This document shows, piece by piece, positions 59,084-64,000 of a stretch of 64,000 bases of DNA. A model generated the notes under the pieces. The model saw only the letters and a program-made list of their open reading frames with translations, did not search any database and was not told where the DNA came from. Position 1 is the stretch's first letter. The number at the start of each line of letters is the position of its first letter. The position numbers and the translations under genes are program-made. Source of the stretch: Lentzea alba (GTDB lineage Bacteria > Actinomycetota > Actinomycetes > Mycobacteriales > Pseudonocardiaceae); the NCBI RefSeq assembly GCF_011067745.1, contig NZ_JAAMPJ010000010.1:248001-312000 (forward strand), given 5' to 3'.

Positions 59084-62000
59084 TTGCACGAGATCGATCA
59101 CCTGTCGCTCACCTTCGGAATTCGTCTCAACGCGCAATCCTGGGACGCGGCAATGGCCCGGTTCACCGAGGAACTGGGCAATCGGCTCCACGATCTTTCG
59201 GGAATCACCGTGCGCGTCGATCTCACCGAGACCGGCTTCACGGACTTCGTCACCCTGGGCCATCTGCTCGTGTTCATCGACAAGATCGTGAACGCCGGCG
59301 CGACAGTGGTTCTGCTCCGCCCGACCGAGGGTCATCCCGATTCCCTCGACGCCGAGTCCGCCCGGCGGCAGCGGCAACGGCAACATTGCCGGCTGTTCCT
59401 CAAGCAGTCGGGATTCACCGCCGCGCTGCGCACGGCCGGCTGGCCGGGGCAGAACATCGACCTCACCCAGCAGGCGCCACCTCACAGCGGTTCCGCGGCG
59501 GCCGGCGACGAGCAGATCGAGGAACCGCGCCCGCCGAGAAAGCTCCGGCGGATGGTTCCGTACCGGTGGCTGGCCGCGCCGGGTGGGGCGCCTTCCGATG
59601 TCGCCGTGCTGGAAACCGCTCTGCTGGACATGGGGCTCGCCCCGGAGACCGCCGCCGCCGTCGCGGAGGGGTTGTTCGCCGAGCTGATCGACACCCCGGT
59701 CGCCGCGGAGAACTCGGTGCCCCACGGCAAACTGCTCGTCGGGGTGTGCGTCGTGGCCCCGGGCAGCTACGAGCCCCAGCACGAGGACTTCGACGCCGGA
59801 CTGCGCCCGTTCGTCGAGTGGGCGAGCAGCCGGGAGAGTCCTCTTGTGCGGATCTTCGTCGGTGGCACGGACCGCCCGGAGGCGTTCGACCGGGTCGTGC
59901 ACCACGGGTCGTCACGGTGGAGCGGAGACAGGGCGCAGCGCGTGCGCTCGAAGGTCTCGCAGATCGTCCGCAGCTATCAGGGCGCGTTCCTCGTCTCGTC
60001 CGACGGTTTCGCGAGCGGCATGACGTTCGGCGGGGTGGCGGGTGAGCTCCTGCCAGGCCGTGCCGTGCCGGGGCCTCCCACCGCCGTCTTCGAGTGCGAC
60101 CTCCTGGTCTCGCCCGGCCCGGACGCGATCCTGTCGGACCACGAGGTCGAGGCGAAGGAGGAGGTGGCCGGCAGAGACCGGACCAGCCTGGGCTGCGTCA
60201 CGGTGGCCATGCGGGCCGCCGGTGGGCTGGACGACGACGCCCTCGCCACCGTCCGCGACCACCTCGACCGACTGACGATCACCTCCTCGCTCGGGCTGGT
60301 GCTCGCCATCAACGCGGACTTCGGCGGCGTGGGCCCGGGACACCGGGAGATCCTCGCGACGCTGCGCCAGGTGCTCGACATCGCCCGCCAGACGACGAGT
60401 GCCGCCGTGCTGGTGGCGGCGCTGCCCGCCGTGAACCGGCGTTTGCTCGCACTCGCGGTCGACGACCTCCTGGCTGAGGACGCCACGTCCGCGGATGCGC
60501 CGCTCCGGCCCGTGCTGCTCATCGCACCGGAGAACCGCCATTACTGGATCGGCGCGGATGACGCCGCGCGGGAAGTTCTCAACCACCTGTCGCACGCCGG
60601 GCAGGGTTGCGTGCTCGGCGCGCTGGTGGAGTCCGGTTCGCTGGCGTCCAAACTGGACGGTGTCAGGCGCATCCACGAGCAGACCGTGTTGTTGCTCGTC
60701 CACGAGGACTACGTCCGGCTGCAGGTGACCCCCGAGGACGCGATCAACGCCCTCACCAGCCACCTGACCCGGCAGATCGAGAAGGCGATCGAGTCCGGAG
60801 ACCACGCCGGTGTCGAACGCGGGCTGTTCCTGACGCCCGGCCTCAGGTTCACGACCCGCTGGTGCGACATCCACACGCTGCTGGAGCACACCGAGACCGA
60901 GCAGCTGGCCGGGTTCGCGCTCGGGTGCAAGGTCAAAATGATGATCAAAGGAGTGGACCGCCCGCTGCCGCCGTCCGTCCTGAGGCTCGGCACGGTCTCC
61001 CGCGAGTTCGCCTCGGCGTTCGCCCGGTCGCTGACGGGGTCCGAGCGGTACTTCAACTCGGCCGCCAGCCTGAGGCTCGATCGCGCGAGCGGCACCCTCC
61101 CGTTGTCCGCGCAGGTGCTGATCCTCACCGGACTGGTCGCCACCGAGGACGACATCGCGATCGTCCTCGACGAACTGGCGGCGCTCGGCATGACGACCGT
61201 CGCGATCGCGGCCGTGGTGGACGCGCGGAGCAACCAGGCGAGCGGGACCGGGACCAGGGAGATGACCTTTCACACCTCGCGGCCGCGACTGGTGAGCCTG
61301 GCCTCGGTCGACATCGAGCCGAGGGACGAGGTCGGCGATTCCCGTTATGTCGTCGTGGATCCCCTGCTCGACCGGCCCGACGGCACGGTGAAACCGGAGC
61401 TTCAGGCCTTGATGGGCCAGGAGTACTACGTCGAGACCCTCAAACGCACCCGCGCGGCGAGGCTGGCGCACATCGCCCGGCCCGCGGGCAGGCACTACAC
61501 CGCGTACGTCGACCCGACCTTGCTGTTCCGCGACGAGAAGTGGGCCCAGCGCTTCCGCGCGAGCGCGGTGCGGACGATCTTCGAGGCCCAGGCGACGCTC
61601 GACGACGGCCGAGGCCCGGTGGAGACCGTGTGCATCGCCTATCCCGCCGAAACCACCGACAACATCGCGGAGGTGGCACGCGATCTTGCTGATGCGGTGG
61701 CGACGCAGAGCCGGCTGCGGCCGCCCGAGGTCGTCCCCATCCCACGAGCCGTCCTGGGCACCCACTGGTTGCTGCCCGCCTCGGTGACCTTCTCCGCCGC
61801 ACAGCACGTGGTGATGCTCGACTCGGCGACGGGAAGCGGCCGCACCATCCAGCAGATGCTCCGCGTCGCGGCCGCGCCGGACGTCCGGTTGATCACCTGC
61901 ATCATCCTGCTCAACGGGCTGGACGATCTCGACGCCCTCGCTTTCCAGCAGATCACCGCGATGTCGGCGCCGAGGTTGAGCGAGACGTCCAGTCATACCG

Positions 62001-63721
62001 AGGTGAAGTCGATCCCGGTGCGGGTCCACTTCGTGGCCAGATCGGCCGTGAGCAGTCTCGACGCCCGCGACTGCGACGTGTGCGAGCTCAGGAGCGCGTA
62101 CGAGACGATGCCGTTGCTGGCCTCGCTGCCGGTCAAGCTCGAGAAGCAGCGCACGTGGATGTTGCGGAACCTGACACCCCGGTCCAAGCGGCGAGCGTTC
62201 GAGGAAGAGGCGTCGGACCTCGCCGGAATGCACATCGGCCAGGACGACTGCGTGGCGTACCTCGACTGGAAGTTCGACCTGAGGGAAGCCGCGACCAGCA
62301 CGCGGCACCGGCAGTACGTGGTGGAGAAACTCGCCCGCGCCCGCACCGATCCGCAGGTGGGCGACGCGCTGGTCCGGCTCCTCGCGGCGGAGACGAGCTG
62401 GCTGCGATCGGCGCCGCTCAGCTTCGTGTCGGTGCGCAAACAGGTGGGCGAACTGGCGAAGAACCTGGTCCTCGGCGACGACGCCCTCCCCGTGGACCCC
62501 TCGTTGCAGACCCAGGCGCTGATCCTGCTCGCGGCGGTGCAACCCCTCGAGTTCATCCGGCACTTCGCGGAGCTGATCTCGAGCACCGAGCACAGGGTCG
62601 TCAGTGGCCAGATCCTGCTGGAGGCGCTCCGGATCATCGTGGGACCGGCCGCGCCGTGGAGAACCTCTCGGGAGGAACTGGTTCAGCTCTTCCTCCACGA
62701 GCTCAACATGATCGAGGCGGACCTCAGGGGCCGGACCGGCGGTCAGGCGGTGACCTACGGTCGCGCGACCCTGTCCGACATCCGCTACCTCATCTCACAC
62801 GCACGCCGCAGGCTGCTGCCCGTCCCGATCGACAAGCAGAGCGCCTGGGCGGGACTGCGCAACTACCGCCGGTCGGTCGACGAGCACACGTACGAGAACA
62901 TCATGTTCCTGGTGATCGGGACCATCGACTACCTGGCGAAGGGGGTGCCGGCTGATCGGCGTGCGATCAGCGACGACTGGCGCAGGTGCGCCAACTTCCT
63001 GACCCTCGACGTGCTGCCCAACCTCGTGCCGCTGCGCGAGTACCTGTTGAGCAGGCAGGTGCTCAGCGGGTTGACGGGAGCCGACGTGAGCCGCTGGGAG
63101 GACGTCGTCAAGGGCGGCGGGGCGCAGCGGGTCGACAGCATCACCAACAACATCGAGTCCATTCTGGACAGTGCGGACGGGTCGGAGGTGTCGGTCGGCA
63201 CGCTCCTGGCCGATCTGCGGTGGTGGGACCGGCACTTCCTGACCGCGATCGTCGAACCGGGAGTCTCCGACAAGGGCGCCTTCCTCACGGAGATAGTGCA
63301 GAAGTGCCCGGCCGACCCGGTCGCGGCGCTCAAGCACGTCTTCGCGGACACGAAGGTCGTCGTGGACCGCGGTCGCGAGCAGGTGCCGGCGTCGTCACTG
63401 CTCGCCTTCTGCACCGACGACCTCCTGCGCGAGGCGTTCGGGCACGTGCGTGTGAACGCCGAGAAGTACCACCGGACCGACGGAGCCGACGAGCTGGAGT
63501 TCGAGATCGTCGTCCGGGTTCCGGAAGACCGGCCCGGGCAGATCGCGGTGTCGATCCGCAACACCAACAGCGTGCCCGGAACCCAGGGCAGGGGCCGGGG
63601 CCTGCGCACGCTCCGGGACCGGCTCAAGGCCTTCGACGCCCGCCTGGAGACGATCGACGACGTGGCGCCGCCGTGGTCGTTCGGAGTCCTGATCACCCTC
63701 GAGCGCTGGAGGATGCACTGA
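59084..63721 (+). CDS. Giant STAS / GHKL / phosphoribosyltransferase-like / GHKL signalling protein
   Basis: 1545 residues, soluble, no membrane span. Residues about 1-110 look like a STAS domain (VRVDLTETGFTDFVTLGHLL). About 165-345 follow the order of a degenerate GHKL ATPase (ELIDTPVAAENSVPHGK where an N box would be). About 600-720 hold a degenerate phosphoribosyltransferase-like pattern (VLILTGLVATEDDI), and about 850-990 a clearer one with the PRPP-loop-like VVMLDSATGSGRTI (Asp913). About 1440-1545 resemble a second GHKL domain (EAFGHVRVNAEKY, GRGRGLRTLRDRL). A TTG start is used: an in-frame stop lies just before it and GGGGGTGAG precedes. It overlaps a receiver gene by one base. Domain calls are by pattern and unequal in certainty. 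Confidence 0.65.
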   Translation: MHEIDHLSLTFGIRLNAQSWDAAMARFTEELGNRLHDLSGITVRVDLTETGFTDFVTLGHLLVFIDKIVNAGATVVLLRPTEGHPDSLDAESARRQRQRQHCRLFLKQSGFTAALRTAGWPGQNIDLTQQAPPHSGSAAAGDEQIEEPRPPRKLRRMVPYRWLAAPGGAPSDVAVLETALLDMGLAPETAAAVAEGLFAELIDTPVAAENSVPHGKLLVGVCVVAPGSYEPQHEDFDAGLRPFVEWASSRESPLVRIFVGGTDRPEAFDRVVHHGSSRWSGDRAQRVRSKVSQIVRSYQGAFLVSSDGFASGMTFGGVAGELLPGRAVPGPPTAVFECDLLVSPGPDAILSDHEVEAKEEVAGRDRTSLGCVTVAMRAAGGLDDDALATVRDHLDRLTITSSLGLVLAINADFGGVGPGHREILATLRQVLDIARQTTSAAVLVAALPAVNRRLLALAVDDLLAEDATSADAPLRPVLLIAPENRHYWIGADDAAREVLNHLSHAGQGCVLGALVESGSLASKLDGVRRIHEQTVLLLVHEDYVRLQVTPEDAINALTSHLTRQIEKAIESGDHAGVERGLFLTPGLRFTTRWCDIHTLLEHTETEQLAGFALGCKVKMMIKGVDRPLPPSVLRLGTVSREFASAFARSLTGSERYFNSAASLRLDRASGTLPLSAQVLILTGLVATEDDIAIVLDELAALGMTTVAIAAVVDARSNQASGTGTREMTFHTSRPRLVSLASVDIEPRDEVGDSRYVVVDPLLDRPDGTVKPELQALMGQEYYVETLKRTRAARLAHIARPAGRHYTAYVDPTLLFRDEKWAQRFRASAVRTIFEAQATLDDGRGPVETVCIAYPAETTDNIAEVARDLADAVATQSRLRPPEVVPIPRAVLGTHWLLPASVTFSAAQHVVMLDSATGSGRTIQQMLRVAAAPDVRLITCIILLNGLDDLDALAFQQITAMSAPRLSETSSHTEVKSIPVRVHFVARSAVSSLDARDCDVCELRSAYETMPLLASLPVKLEKQRTWMLRNLTPRSKRRAFEEEASDLAGMHIGQDDCVAYLDWKFDLREAATSTRHRQYVVEKLARARTDPQVGDALVRLLAAETSWLRSAPLSFVSVRKQVGELAKNLVLGDDALPVDPSLQTQALILLAAVQPLEFIRHFAELISSTEHRVVSGQILLEALRIIVGPAAPWRTSREELVQLFLHELNMIEADLRGRTGGQAVTYGRATLSDIRYLISHARRRLLPVPIDKQSAWAGLRNYRRSVDEHTYENIMFLVIGTIDYLAKGVPADRRAISDDWRRCANFLTLDVLPNLVPLREYLLSRQVLSGLTGADVSRWEDVVKGGGAQRVDSITNNIESILDSADGSEVSVGTLLADLRWWDRHFLTAIVEPGVSDKGAFLTEIVQKCPADPVAALKHVFADTKVVVDRGREQVPASSLLAFCTDDLLREAFGHVRVNAEKYHRTDGADELEFEIVVRVPEDRPGQIAVSIRNTNSVPGTQGRGRGLRTLRDRLKAFDARLETIDDVAPPWSFGVLITLERWRMH

Positions 63722-64000
63722 TGCGCGAAATTCGCGGCTTGCTCGTGGAGGACCTCAAGCAGAACGTCGAACTGATCAAGTCAGCCCTCGGCTTCGAGTT
63801 CGGCAAGGCGTGGAAGTGGACCGTGCAGTGGAGCGTCTGCAACGACCTGACCAGCGCGCGGCTGAAGATCGCCGAGCCGGAGGTGTACGACTTCGCGATC
63901 GTCGACCTCCACCTCGGCGAGGGACAGCTCCAGGGGGTGCCCGCCGTCGAGGACCTGGTGAAGCGCAGCGAGCGGACCTTCGTGGTCGCCGTCACCGGGG
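63721..64000 (+). CDS. Receiver-domain protein (3' truncated by window)
   Basis: First 93 residues: an atypical receiver domain with LLVEDLKQNVEL, phospho-acceptor Asp62 in AIVDLHLGEG, and the switch Thr in VAVTG at the edge. A Trp-rich insertion (AWKWTVQWSV) replaces the usual beta2 region. The ATG shares one base with the preceding stop (TGATG), so it is expressed with the giant signalling protein and is its likely phosphorylation partner. What follows the receiver is not visible. Confidence 0.8.
   Translation, partial: MREIRGLLVEDLKQNVELIKSALGFEFGKAWKWTVQWSVCNDLTSARLKIAEPEVYDFAIVDLHLGEGQLQGVPAVEDLVKRSERTFVVAVTG

Noticed and set aside
59077..60045. GTG-started frame overlapping the start of the 59084 gene
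   Set aside because: It uses the GTG seven bases upstream but in another frame; its product is Arg-rich, while the 59084 frame continues for 1545 residues with domain patterns.
59912..62698. Minus-strand frame of 928 codons opposite the giant signalling gene
   Set aside because: Low-complexity Arg/Gln/His-rich product, no start context, and the plus strand carries recognisable motifs.
1..64000. CRISPR arrays, tRNA/rRNA genes, insertion sequences
   Set aside because: No regularly spaced short repeats, no cloverleaf or rRNA-like stretch and no transposase-like frame were seen on reading; the repeats found are single hairpins or a two-copy tandem.

Overview
The window is high-GC, densely coded DNA with many GTG and TTG starts, ATGA/GTGA stop-start overlaps, a SARP regulator, several NarL-type two-component pairs, TetR and IclR regulators, a large RHS toxin and a PA14-GH2 hydrolase. 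This points to a filamentous actinomycete; I infer the Pseudonocardiaceae (Lentzea/Saccharothrix-like) from gene style, not from a search. About 45 protein genes are supported. I see no rRNA, tRNA, CRISPR array or insertion sequence, and no gene-free stretch longer than 300 bases.

Left part (1-13.1 kb). The tail of a penicillin-acylase-family gene meets a five-gene minus-strand catabolic operon: amidohydrolase, CaiB-type CoA-transferase, citryl-CoA-lyase-like protein, intradiol ring-cleavage dioxygenase and zinc-less quinone-reductase-type dehydrogenase. An IclR regulator lies immediately upstream, and the same palindrome (CGGACA-N2-TGTCCG) sits before both iclR and the operon. A 1085-residue NACHT NTPase is divergent from iclR. 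Then come a frameshifted enoyl-CoA hydratase and a compact triad of molybdopterin oxidoreductase, flavin reductase and DUF6510 protein.

Middle (13.1-41.6 kb). A 44-residue membrane peptide precedes an HTH-PAS-GGDEF-EAL protein. A secreted PA14-GH2-LamG glycosidase follows, with two overlapping operator-like palindromes before it. Next is an NB-ARC/TPR protein with an N-terminal amyloid-signalling-like motif and a C-terminal membrane anchor. A NarL two-component pair is divergent from a four-gene membrane/secreted operon with a FixH/YtkA-like member. DUF4279 and NYN-cold-shock genes lead to a polymorphic toxin locus: a 3235-residue RHS protein with Hint and C-terminal toxin domains, a candidate immunity gene, and a divergent secreted double-tachylectin protein.

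Right part (41.6-64 kb). This holds an OmpR-type two-component pair whose regulator tail is invaded by a hairpin element, a VanZ protein, two TetR regulators with an FAD oxidoreductase/membrane-protein pair, an ABC exporter with its own two-component system, a haloacid dehalogenase-like hydrolase, an overlapping SARP / kinase / pseudokinase / response-regulator operon, and a lipoprotein. The window ends in a 1545-residue multidomain protein (STAS-like, GHKL-like, two phosphoribosyltransferase-like modules, C-terminal GHKL) coupled to a receiver protein that runs off the end. That pair is my best candidate for an undescribed system.
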